Shown piece after piece: positions 1 to 5,200 of a stretch of DNA of 5,989 bases. Each line of letters opens with the position of its first letter. Positions within the stretch are counted from its first letter, which is position 1. A program made the translations under genes and the position numbers. Below the pieces are notes generated by a model, which worked only from the letters and a program-made list of their open reading frames with translations, searched no databases and had not been told where the DNA came from. The DNA comes from Lachnospiraceae bacterium (GTDB taxonomy: Bacteria; Bacillota; Clostridia; Lachnospirales; Lachnospiraceae): assembly GCA_003484785.1 (NCBI GenBank), contig DNAD01000309.1, positions 1-5,989 on the forward strand, in the 5' to 3' direction.

Positions 1-20
1 ATTCGGCTGTGAATAGTAAC
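1..20 (+). repeat. Left arm of a 20-bp inverted repeat around the glycosyltransferase gene
   Basis: Bases 4-20 (CGGCTGTGAATAGTAAC) are the exact reverse complement of 1087-1103. Bases 1-2 also match across one mismatch at base 3, giving 19 of 20. The arm starts at the window edge, so it may extend further left. It lies 35 bp beyond the stop codon of the glycosyltransferase gene. It could be a dispersed intergenic repeat or the end of a mobile or invertible segment; the sequence alone does not decide. Confidence 0.8.
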
Positions 21-55
21 AATATTTATGCTGTTATCAGCTATCTTAACCGGGG

Positions 56-991
56 TTATTCACTGTCAGCAACACCGGTGGTTTCGTCGATAATGAAGGG
101 AGGGCGCTTGCGGCCGGCATCCAGAGTCCTCCAGAGGTATTCTCCGAGGATGCCTAACATAAGGAGGATGAGGCCGGTGGAAAAAAGCACCAGGCACATA
201 AGGGACGCCCAGCCGGCAATGGGTGTCCCCACCACCAGCCTTTCCACGATCACCTCGATTATCCAGATAAAAGCGATTATCGCGCAGATTATCCCCACCG
301 TGGACATGAATCGTATGGGAAAATAGGAGAAGCTCATCAGCGAATCCATCACCAGCTTGAACTTCTTGGCAAAGGTCCAGCGTGACTTGCCGATCTCCCT
401 CTCCTTGCGATGGAAATATACAAGATCCGGAGAAAAGCCTACCCACAGCACCTGAAGCGTCAATGAGGAATTCTTCTCCTCCATCCCAAGCAGCACCTCT
501 ATGACCTGCCGGTCCAGAAGGTAACAGTCAAAACCTCCCCGGGGCATGTTCTTATCAATAAATTTCCTTACTATCGTATAATAGATATTTGCGAAGAACT
601 TTTTCAGAGCCGGATCGTCTCTCTCCTCCCTGACCGCATATACCACCTTATTCCCGCGCTTCCAGCTTTCGTAAAGCTCAAGGATCAGCTCGGAATCCTC
701 CTGAAGATCCGCCTGCTTGGTCACGGCGCAGTCGCCGCTGCAGCGTGAAAGACCCGCAAGAATGGCGGCATGCTCACCAAAATTACGTGAAAGCTTTACG
801 CATTTCACGTTCTCATCCCCAAGCCTTATCTCATTCATTATCCTCCAGGAATCGTCCCCCGAGCCGTCATCCACAAAAACGATCTCATAATCCCCGAGCT
901 TATGGAGGATCTTTTCCTTCATATCCGCGTACAAAAGCTCAAGGGTATCGGCATTATAGTATACCGGTACAATTATCGAAAGCTTACTCAA
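56..991 (-). CDS. Family 2 glycosyltransferase, DPM1/GtrB-like, with two C-terminal membrane helices
   Basis: This protein of about 311 residues is predicted to transfer a sugar from a nucleotide donor, probably to polyprenyl phosphate at the inner face of the membrane. Visible family features are the N-terminal SIIVPVYYN strand-loop, FVDDGSGDDSW near residue 40, QADLQED near 94, a conserved GGFDCYLLDRQV segment near 152, the GKSRWTF and SFSYFPIR segments, then two hydrophobic helices (about 229-249 and 260-284) and a short polar tail. Length and layout match GtrB/ArnC-type enzymes. The start is chosen at TTG 991, because AAGGAG (1005-1000) lies 8 nt upstream; an in-frame GTG at 1000 overlaps that same ribosome binding site and is unlikely. 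The first Asp of the usual DADLQ motif is Gln here. It is the last gene of the minus-strand cluster, 143 bp after the ketoisomerase gene, and is bracketed by a 20-bp inverted repeat. Family is secure; donor sugar and acceptor are inferred. Confidence 0.92.
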   Translation of the reverse strand: MSKLSIIVPVYYNADTLELLYADMKEKILHKLGDYEIVFVDDGSGDDSWRIMNEIRLGDENVKCVKLSRNFGEHAAILAGLSRCSGDCAVTKQADLQEDSELILELYESWKRGNKVVYAVREERDDPALKKFFANIYYTIVRKFIDKNMPRGGFDCYLLDRQVIEVLLGMEEKNSSLTLQVLWVGFSPDLVYFHRKEREIGKSRWTFAKKFKLVMDSLMSFSYFPIRFMSTVGIICAIIAFIWIIEVIVERLVVGTPIAGWASLMCLVLFSTGLILLMLGILGEYLWRTLDAGRKRPPFIIDETTGVADSE

Positions 992-999
992 TACCTGCA

Positions 1000-1005
1000 C
1001 TCCTT
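1000..1005 (-). promoter_or_regulatory. Ribosome binding site deciding a TTG start
   Basis: On the minus strand AAGGAG occupies 1005 to 1000, 8 nt before TTG at 991-989. It overlaps the first base of an in-frame GTG at 1000, so that GTG cannot be served by this site. The resulting N-terminus, MSKLSIIVPVYYN, is typical of the glycosyltransferase family. Confidence 0.7.
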
Positions 1006-1086
1006 CATCGATCAGGATCTTTACGGTAACGCGTTGTTACTCATCTAAAAACGCTGCTTTTTGACATCCGGATGAGAAATCTATGC

Positions 1087-1106
1087 GTTACTATTCACAG
1101 CCGGAT
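1087..1106 (-). repeat. Right arm of a 20-bp inverted repeat around the glycosyltransferase gene
   Basis: GTTACTATTCACAGCCG at 1087-1103 is the reverse complement of 4-20, and the match runs to 1106 with one mismatch. It lies between the ketoisomerase stop (1135) and the glycosyltransferase start (991). Bases inside the two arms (beyond 20 and before 1087) show no further similarity, so the repeat is short and sharply bounded on its inner side. Confidence 0.8.
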
Positions 1107-1134
1107 CGCGCCTTTGACAGACCGGATAATTACC

Positions 1135-1566
1135 TTAACTACCGGCCTGAGATGGGTTTTGGCACATCCTGAGATATTCATCATAATCACGTATATATTC
1201 GTTGCCGTCGTAATGCTCGCTGGCCAGTACCAGTAGAACGGAATCGGGCGAAAAATCGTACATATCCTTCCACAGCATCGGGGGCAGATACAGCCCCATC
1301 CTGGGACGGTTCAGCTCGACTACATCCGTTTCCGTTCCGTTATCTATCTTTACCTTACTGCTGCCCGCAACGTTTATCAGCACAAAATGAGTCCTTCTGT
1401 TAGCGTGACGGCCTCTTACTATGGTAGAATCACTGCCGTAGATATAGAATACTCTCTTTACATCGAAGGGAACATCGATCCCGCCGCATTCCGCGACCAC
1501 CAGATTCCCTCTTTCGTCACCGTATTCCCCGAATTCTATTATCCTGTACTGATCCTTTATGCTCAT
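1135..1566 (-). CDS. Cupin-type sugar 3,4-ketoisomerase, FdtA/QdtA (WxcM-like) family
   Basis: A 143-residue single-domain cupin. Enzymes of this family convert dTDP-4-keto-6-deoxy-D-glucose to the 3-keto isomer, the substrate for a 3-aminotransferase. Recognisable features are VKRVFYIYG (36-44), the active-site strand RGRHANRRTHFVL (51-63), the cupin turn AGSSKVKIDNG (67-77), GLYLPPMLWKDMYDFSPDSVLLVLASEHYD (91-120, quoted here as the conserved block) and the YIRDYDEYL tail (124-132). Length is as expected for the family. Characterised FdtA and QdtA carry an HxH pair at the active site; here it reads H54-A-N56, so the second His is Asn. The ATG overlaps the TGA of the upstream aminotransferase gene (ATGA, 1566-1563), and GGGAG lies 7 nt upstream, so the two are translationally coupled. 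The gene pair supports the ketoisomerase/aminotransferase role. The final product (Fuc3N, Qui3N or other) cannot be read from the sequence. Confidence 0.88.
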   Translation of the reverse strand: MSIKDQYRIIEFGEYGDERGNLVVAECGGIDVPFDVKRVFYIYGSDSTIVRGRHANRRTHFVLINVAGSSKVKIDNGTETDVVELNRPRMGLYLPPMLWKDMYDFSPDSVLLVLASEHYDGNEYIRDYDEYLRMCQNPSQAGS

Positions 1567-2675
1567 AAAGCCACTCCCGCATCAAAGCTGTTAAGGCACT
1601 GTATCACCCTCTCCTGCTCCGGTTCCGTCATGCCGTTATACATGGGTATCGAAAGAACCGTCCCGGCATACTCCTCGGTGATCGGAAAGCTCCCCTTTTC
1701 ATAGCCCAGATACCGGTATGCCTCTGATAAATGGGGAGGTATGGGATAGTGGATTATCGTCATGATCCCGTTTTCCTTAAGGTATGATGCCAGCTCGTCC
1801 CGCTTTTTTGTTCTTATCACATATTGATGATAGATGTGATCACATCCCTCCCTTTTTTGGGGAAGTATCAGTTCCTTATTTGTGATCCCGGTATCGTAGC
1901 GAAGCGCCAGAGCCTTCTTTTCCTCATTCAGCTCGCGGGCATGCTTTAAGCGTACCCTCAAAAGCCCCGCCTGTATCTCATCAAGCCTTGAGTTCATACC
2001 CACGACCTTATTATGATAGCGCTTCTCACTTCCGTAATTGCGGAGTATCCTGATCTTATCGGCTGTTTCCTTATCATCGGTCACGATGCAGCCGGCATCC
2101 CCGAAGGCCCCTATGTTTTTTGAGGGATAGAAGGAAAAACAGCCCACATCCCCGAAGGTTCCGGTCATTTTACCCTCAAAGCAGGCTCCGTGTGACTGGG
2201 CGCAGTCCTCAACCAGCTTCAGGTTGTGCTTCCTGCACAGGGAAACGATCCGGTCCATCTTCGCGGCCTGCCCGTAGAGGTGCACCACCAGTATGGCCTT
2301 TGTCCGCTCCGTGATCTTTTCTTCGATCTTTCCCTCATCTATCTGGAAATATTCGTCCGGTTCCGCAAAGACGGGAGTCGCGCCGTTTATGGTTATGCCC
2401 ATAACGCTGGCAATATAGGTATTGGCCTGAACGATGACCTCATCCCCCGCTCCGATCCCAAGGGCGCGGAACGCAAGTATAAGGGCATCCAGCCCGCTGG
2501 CAACTCCCACACAGTGTTCAACGCCGCAAAAAGCGGCATATTCCTTTTCAAAGGCCTCTACCTCTTTCCCCAGGATATACCACCCGGAGCGGAGCACCTC
2601 GATGGCCTTATCTTCAAATTCCTTCTGGTACCGGAAAAAGCCCCGGTCCAGTCTGTTTGTCTGTATTATATCCAT
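1563..2675 (-). CDS. DegT/DnrJ/EryC1/StrS-family PLP-dependent sugar aminotransferase
   Basis: A 370-residue fold-type I aminotransferase that adds an amino group to a keto-sugar nucleotide. Visible landmarks are RGFFRYQKEFEDKAIEVL at the N-terminus, SGWYILGKEVEAFEKEYA, the cofactor-binding VASGLDAL, ANTYIAS, VHLYGQ, VEDCAQSHGA with the PLP-pyridine Asp at about 157, and FSFYPSKNIGAFGDAG with the Schiff-base Lys at about 186. NYGSEKRYHN and the NSRLDEIQAG partner-subunit loop follow. Length is normal. Next to an FdtA-type isomerase, the best inference is a 3-aminotransferase of the FdtB/QdtB type. ATG at 2675 is chosen; a TTG at 2684 is in frame. Neither has a clear Shine-Dalgarno sequence, so translation probably depends on ribosomes finishing the upstream gene, whose stop ends at 2690. 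The 3' end overlaps the ketoisomerase gene by 4 bp. Confidence 0.93.
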   Translation of the reverse strand: MDIIQTNRLDRGFFRYQKEFEDKAIEVLRSGWYILGKEVEAFEKEYAAFCGVEHCVGVASGLDALILAFRALGIGAGDEVIVQANTYIASVMGITINGATPVFAEPDEYFQIDEGKIEEKITERTKAILVVHLYGQAAKMDRIVSLCRKHNLKLVEDCAQSHGACFEGKMTGTFGDVGCFSFYPSKNIGAFGDAGCIVTDDKETADKIRILRNYGSEKRYHNKVVGMNSRLDEIQAGLLRVRLKHARELNEEKKALALRYDTGITNKELILPQKREGCDHIYHQYVIRTKKRDELASYLKENGIMTIIHYPIPPHLSEAYRYLGYEKGSFPITEEYAGTVLSIPMYNGMTEPEQERVIQCLNSFDAGVAL

Positions 2676-2689
2676 TCTTGTCAAAACGC

Positions 2690-4027
2690 TTAATTATAGC
2701 ACTTTTCGCAGGCTTCCAGTCCCTGCGCCACTGCATCCCTGACCGTGATCCGGGCTGCCGTTTCGGAATTCATGTTCCCGCAGTCGTTTGTTTTATGAAA
2801 TCTTGTTCCGGTTTCCGTTTTCCATACATTCGTATCGCTGCTAAGCTCTATTGTCCTGCCGTTCGAACCTCCGACAGCTGCGGTCACGGTATTCGAGGAG
2901 ACAATGGTAGAGTCGCTTGCGGAAGAGGAGTTTACGCTCGTGCTTGTGTCCGAGCTTGAACTGCTGTTCGTTGTTGAAGAGCTGCTGCTCGAAGTATCGG
3001 TGCTTGAGCTGCTCGATGAACTGCTGCTTGAAGTATCGGTGCTTGAGCTGCTTGATGAACTGCTGACAGAAGTATCGGTACTTGAGCTGGCTGAAGCACT
3101 CGTGCTGTTCGTTGTGCTGCTGCTCGTAGCAGCCGTACTGCTGCCGGCTGTGCTGTCTGTGGTGGTGGTGCTTGAGGAGCTTGCGCTTCCCGCCGGTTTG
3201 GAACCGGCTGCGTTTACCGCATTCTTATAATCGGACGGCTTCTGCGGATGATTGTTAAAGTCAGTTAAGGTAACGCTTCCGTCCAGGTTCCAGGCGGCCA
3301 GTATCGAGTGGTTATCCGCCAGAAATACGTGGAAGGTGGCAGCCTCTACTCCCGGTCTCCATATCTGGATAAAATCATCCAGCCTTTTAAAATTCTTCGG
3401 ATCCTTTACCTCTCCGGACAGCTCTATTTGATCCACCAGCTTCTGCTGACCGTAAAACTTTGCCGTAATATGCCATTTTTCATATCTGGCATAGGGCTCG
3501 ATAAAGGAAACCAGCCCGAGCATCGAGCCCGGATCCACAGGCCTGCCCGTTGACAGTACGGAAAAGGCTTCGATCCCGTTTATGACCACCCTTACTGCCT
3601 GCTTTGCGGGTATTGTAACGGAGACCGCCTGGGGCGAAAGACCCGGTGTCAGGTATACATACGGAAATTTCTGACTGATGCTCTGAGAAGAGAGGGTTCC
3701 GTTCTCCATATCTTTTTTCGCGCTCTCTTCGGCCGCTATCGCATTCTTAAGCCTTTCCTCTGCCGCGGGTATCTCCTTTACGTACTGAGGGTTATACTGG
3801 GCCAGGGTCTTAACCGATCCCAGAAGCTGTCTTGCTATCCTTGTCTGTTCCGCTCTCGCTCCATATATATCCTTTAGGCAGGTCATGTAAACCCACCTGG
3901 CTTCGTTTTCCGTTGCCGTCAGAACGTTGCTAACCGTGGCAGCACATATCGGGCCAACGGAAATGCTCTCCGTAAGTATCAGGGTTATTCCCGTCAAAAG
4001 GGCTATCTTCTTAAAAAGGTTCTTCAT
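2690..4027 (-). CDS. Secreted protein with Ser/Thr-rich stalk and C-terminal Cys/His mini-domain
   Basis: A 445-residue exported protein whose function I do not recognise. Residues 1 to about 29 form a signal peptide (MKNLFKK charged start, hydrophobic core, cleavage probably near ICAA); the Cys is not in a proper lipobox. Residues about 35-118 look helical and charged; about 120-265 look beta-rich, with no family I can name. Residues about 281-383 are nearly all Ser and Thr with scattered Asp, Asn and Ala, including tandem 13-residue units. The C-terminus (about 401-445) resembles the small domain with the pattern G-x-x-[FY]-H...C...A...G...C-x-x-C that ends many clostridial surface proteins and nucleases; the likely metal ligands are H411, C416, C440 and C443. 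There is no LPXTG or other wall anchor. ATG 4027 is preferred over GTG 4033 because AAAGGAGG sits 8 nt from the ATG but only 2 nt from the GTG. It is the first gene of the cluster, with its own strong promoter. Confidence 0.85.
   Translation of the reverse strand: MKNLFKKIALLTGITLILTESISVGPICAATVSNVLTATENEARWVYMTCLKDIYGARAEQTRIARQLLGSVKTLAQYNPQYVKEIPAAEERLKNAIAAEESAKKDMENGTLSSQSISQKFPYVYLTPGLSPQAVSVTIPAKQAVRVVINGIEAFSVLSTGRPVDPGSMLGLVSFIEPYARYEKWHITAKFYGQQKLVDQIELSGEVKDPKNFKRLDDFIQIWRPGVEAATFHVFLADNHSILAAWNLDGSVTLTDFNNHPQKPSDYKNAVNAAGSKPAGSASSSSTTTTDSTAGSSTAATSSSTTNSTSASASSSTDTSVSSSSSSSSTDTSSSSSSSSSSTDTSSSSSSTTNSSSSSDTSTSVNSSSASDSTIVSSNTVTAAVGGSNGRTIELSSDTNVWKTETGTRFHKTNDCGNMNSETAARITVRDAVAQGLEACEKCYN
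2693..2701 (-). promoter_or_regulatory. Possible extended -10 element inside the end of the secreted-protein gene
   Basis: Read on the minus strand, 2701-2693 is TGCTATAAT, a perfect TGn-TATAAT extended -10. It would start a transcript near 2686, about 11 nt before the aminotransferase ATG. There is no -35 match at 17 bp spacing, and the bases also encode the last residues Cys-Tyr-Asn, so chance is a real alternative. Confidence 0.25.
2879..3187 (-). other. Low-complexity Ser/Thr-rich segment (about residues 281-383)
   Basis: About 100 residues made almost entirely of Ser and Thr with few Asp, Asn, Ala and Val. Such stretches are extended linkers or stalks outside the cell and are common sites of O-glycosylation. 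It separates the N-terminal globular part from the C-terminal Cys/His domain. The opposite strand reads as a Leu/Glu/Val-rich frame, which is only a shadow of this composition. Confidence 0.85.
2991..3107. repeat. Three tandem 39-bp units in the Ser-rich coding region
   Basis: Units start at 2991, 3030 and 3069, each beginning GAAGTATCGGT on the plus strand. The first two differ at about 4 of 39 positions; the third is degenerate past its first half. Each unit encodes a 13-residue block of Ser with one Thr-Asp-Thr. Because 39 is a multiple of three, gain or loss of a unit would keep the frame. Serine is spelled with AGC, AGT, TCA and TCG, so selection acts on the protein, not on a single repeated codon. 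Confidence 0.75.
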
Positions 4028-4035
4028 TATCACTG

Positions 4036-4043
4036 CCTCCTTT
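4036..4043 (-). promoter_or_regulatory. Strong ribosome binding site of the secreted-protein gene
   Basis: Minus-strand AAAGGAGG at 4043-4036 is an excellent anti-16S match. Its 8-nt spacing to ATG 4027 selects that start over the GTG at 4033. Confidence 0.85.
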
Positions 4044-4048
4044 GTTAA

Positions 4049-4068
4049 AATCGAAGCTTTCTTCGATT
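4049..4068. promoter_or_regulatory. Perfect 8-4-8 inverted repeat over the -10 and transcription start (operator candidate)
   Basis: AATCGAAG (4049-4056) and CTTCGATT (4061-4068) are perfect inverted arms with a 4-base centre. The repeat overlaps the last bases of the -10 and covers the predicted +1 at about 4059, where a bound protein would block initiation. It might instead act as a short 5' mRNA hairpin, but only about half of the repeat would be transcribed from the predicted start, which favours a DNA site. Confidence 0.5.
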
Positions 4069-4094
4069 ATACCTTTTCATCCTCCTTATTTCAA
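4066..4094 (-). promoter_or_regulatory. Sigma-A type promoter for the secreted-protein/sugar gene cluster
   Basis: On the minus strand TTGAAA (4094-4089) and TATAAT (4071-4066) are separated by exactly 17 bp. Transcription would begin near 4059, giving a leader of about 32 nt before ATG 4027. This is the best promoter match in the window and probably drives at least the first three genes. Confidence 0.8.
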
Positions 4095-4143
4095 GAGCGA
4101 GGGTTTCCCGGAGACTTTCAGGCCCGGTCATAAGGAAGCTTCA

Positions 4144-4161
4144 TGCCGGGCAGGCCCGGCA
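4144..4161. promoter_or_regulatory. GC-rich 18-bp perfect palindrome in the divergent control region
   Basis: TGCCGGGC, a 2-base centre AG, then GCCCGGCA. A half-match, CAGGCCCGG at 4119-4127, is repeated at 4151-4159, 32 bp apart (about three helical turns). There is no T-tract on either side, so it is not an intrinsic terminator. Its place between two divergent promoters suggests a regulator site or supercoil-sensitive element; the regulator is unknown. Confidence 0.45.
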
Positions 4162-4207
4162 CTATATCATGACAGCAAAGGTTTTTGCCCCCGATATCAT
4201 TGTTTTA

Positions 4208-4216
4208 TGGTATACT
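4208..4216 (+). promoter_or_regulatory. Extended -10 promoter for the nucleoside hydrolase gene
   Basis: TGGTATACT gives TGn followed by a good -10 (TATACT, 4211-4216). No -35 match lies at 16-18 bp; the nearest candidate, TTGCCC (4185-4190), is 20 bp away. Start would be near 4223, leaving a leader of about 63 nt. Confidence 0.5.
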
Positions 4217-4271
4217 ATGAAATCGGAGAAGGCATCTTAATCATAGTATTACATAATTTAAAATCATAAAC

Positions 4272-4277
4272 AGGGAG
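4272..4277 (+). promoter_or_regulatory. Ribosome binding site of the nucleoside hydrolase gene
   Basis: AGGGAG lies 8 nt before ATG 4286, supporting that start. Confidence 0.7.
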
Positions 4278-4285
4278 ATACGACC

Positions 4286-5200
4286 ATGAGATATTCAGAC
4301 TATAAATTTGACGTTCCCGGGGAAAAGCTTATCCGCGTTATCGTGGATACCGACGCAAAGAACGAGGCGGATGACCAGTTTGCCATAGCACAGGCTCTCT
4401 TAAGCCCCCGCTTTGAGAACGTGGGCTTTATAGCCGCGCATTTCGGCAACAGAAACTGTAACGATTCCATGCTCAGAAGCTATCGGGAGCTGGAAAAGAT
4501 CTTCGACCTGATGGGCTTTGATAAAAAGGATATGATATTCAAGGGAGCCGAAACGGCTCTTACCGACCAGCTAACCCCCCATGAGAGCGAGGGAAGCGAG
4601 CTGATCATAAGGGAAGCCATGAAGGAAGACGAAAAGCCTTTATACGTCCTCTTCCTTGGGGCGATCACGGATCTGGCAAGCGCATATCTCAAAGAGCCCC
4701 GCATTGCAAAAAGGCTCACCGCCATCTGGATAGGCGGAGGCGCCTACCCCGCGGGAGGACAGGAATTTAACCTCGGAAATGATATAAACGCCGCAAACGT
4801 AGTCTTCCAGAGCCCCATAGAGCTCTGGCAGGTACCAAAGAACATTTACGAAATGATGAACGTAAGCCTTGCGGAGCTTGAGCTGAAGGTCCGCCCCTGC
4901 GGAGCCATAGGAGAATACCTCTGCGATCAGTTAAATGCCCACGCCCATGAGGAAGGCCCCAGAAAGAGCAGCTTCCGTTCGGGCGAGACCTGGGTGCTGG
5001 GGGATAACCCGGCAGTAGGACTGCTGCTGACCGAACAGCGTTTCAGGTTCGACTGGGTGCCCGCTCCCCAGATCTCTTCGGATATGGCCTATATCCATAC
5101 CAACCGAAACCGCCCGATCCGTGTATACAACAGTATCGACAACCGTGTCATCCTCGAGGATATGTTCGCAAAGCTGAAGCTGTTTGCCGATAAGCACTGA
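4286..5200 (+). CDS. Nucleoside hydrolase-like protein (IUNH superfamily), atypical metal-site motif
   Basis: A 304-residue protein of the inosine/uridine-preferring nucleoside hydrolase fold, which cleaves the N-glycosidic bond of ribonucleosides to base and ribose using a Ca ion held by Asp residues. Seen here: D21-T-D23 and D29-D30 in DTDAKNEADDQFAI, LGAITDLASAYLKEPRIAKRL (125-144) like the family's GPLTNLA segment, IWIGGGA (147-153), EFNLGNDINAA (160-170) like EFNxxxDPEAA, and GDNPAVGLLL (239-248) like HDPLAVA. Two differences from classical enzymes: the first motif has two extra residues between DxD and DD and reads NEADDQ, as in the DUF1593-type branch, and the usual catalytic His before the last Ca-binding Asp is Gly239. 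So it belongs to the superfamily, but the substrate may not be a common nucleoside. No signal peptide; cytoplasmic. It is divergent from the sugar cluster and converges on a ribokinase gene 48 bp away, which fits ribose salvage. Confidence 0.85.
   Translation: MRYSDYKFDVPGEKLIRVIVDTDAKNEADDQFAIAQALLSPRFENVGFIAAHFGNRNCNDSMLRSYRELEKIFDLMGFDKKDMIFKGAETALTDQLTPHESEGSELIIREAMKEDEKPLYVLFLGAITDLASAYLKEPRIAKRLTAIWIGGGAYPAGGQEFNLGNDINAANVVFQSPIELWQVPKNIYEMMNVSLAELELKVRPCGAIGEYLCDQLNAHAHEEGPRKSSFRSGETWVLGDNPAVGLLLTEQRFRFDWVPAPQISSDMAYIHTNRNRPIRVYNSIDNRVILEDMFAKLKLFADKH

Larger units (their letters stand above)
992..1134. other. Repeat-rich intergenic spacer between ketoisomerase and glycosyltransferase genes
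   Basis: This gap is much longer than the other spacings in the cluster. It holds three variants of ACA(T/G)CCGGAT on the plus strand (1064-1073, 1097-1106, and 1117-1127 with one extra base), a 10-bp palindrome CATCCGGATG (1065-1074), a CTCATC/GATGAG inverted pair (1040-1045 and 1071-1076) enclosing AAAAA and TTTTT tracts, and the right arm of the long inverted repeat. I see no convincing minus-strand promoter and no standard GC stem plus U-tract terminator, so whether transcription passes through to the glycosyltransferase gene is open. Confidence 0.55.

Noticed and set aside
2667..2684. TTGACA (2684-2679) and a TATAAT (2669-2664) on the minus strand resembling a promoter
   Set aside because: Spacing is only about 9 bp, far too short; another TATAAT (2698-2693) lies upstream of the TTGACA, in the wrong order.
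2904..3230. Plus-strand open frame of 108 codons rich in Leu, Glu and Val
   Set aside because: It is the antisense of the Ser/Thr-rich repeats, with no ribosome binding site; composition and repeats are explained by the minus-strand gene.
2690..4027. Lipoprotein assignment from the Cys near the signal peptide end
   Set aside because: The residues before the Cys are G-P-I, which do not fit a lipobox; ordinary signal peptidase cleavage is more likely.
4144..4161. Intrinsic terminator at the GC-rich palindrome
   Set aside because: No T-tract follows on either strand, the loop is minimal, and it lies upstream of both flanking genes.
4042..4269. Small plus-strand open frames across the divergent control region (from 3927 and 4042)
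   Set aside because: No ribosome binding sites, unnatural composition, and they cover the promoters of both flanking genes.
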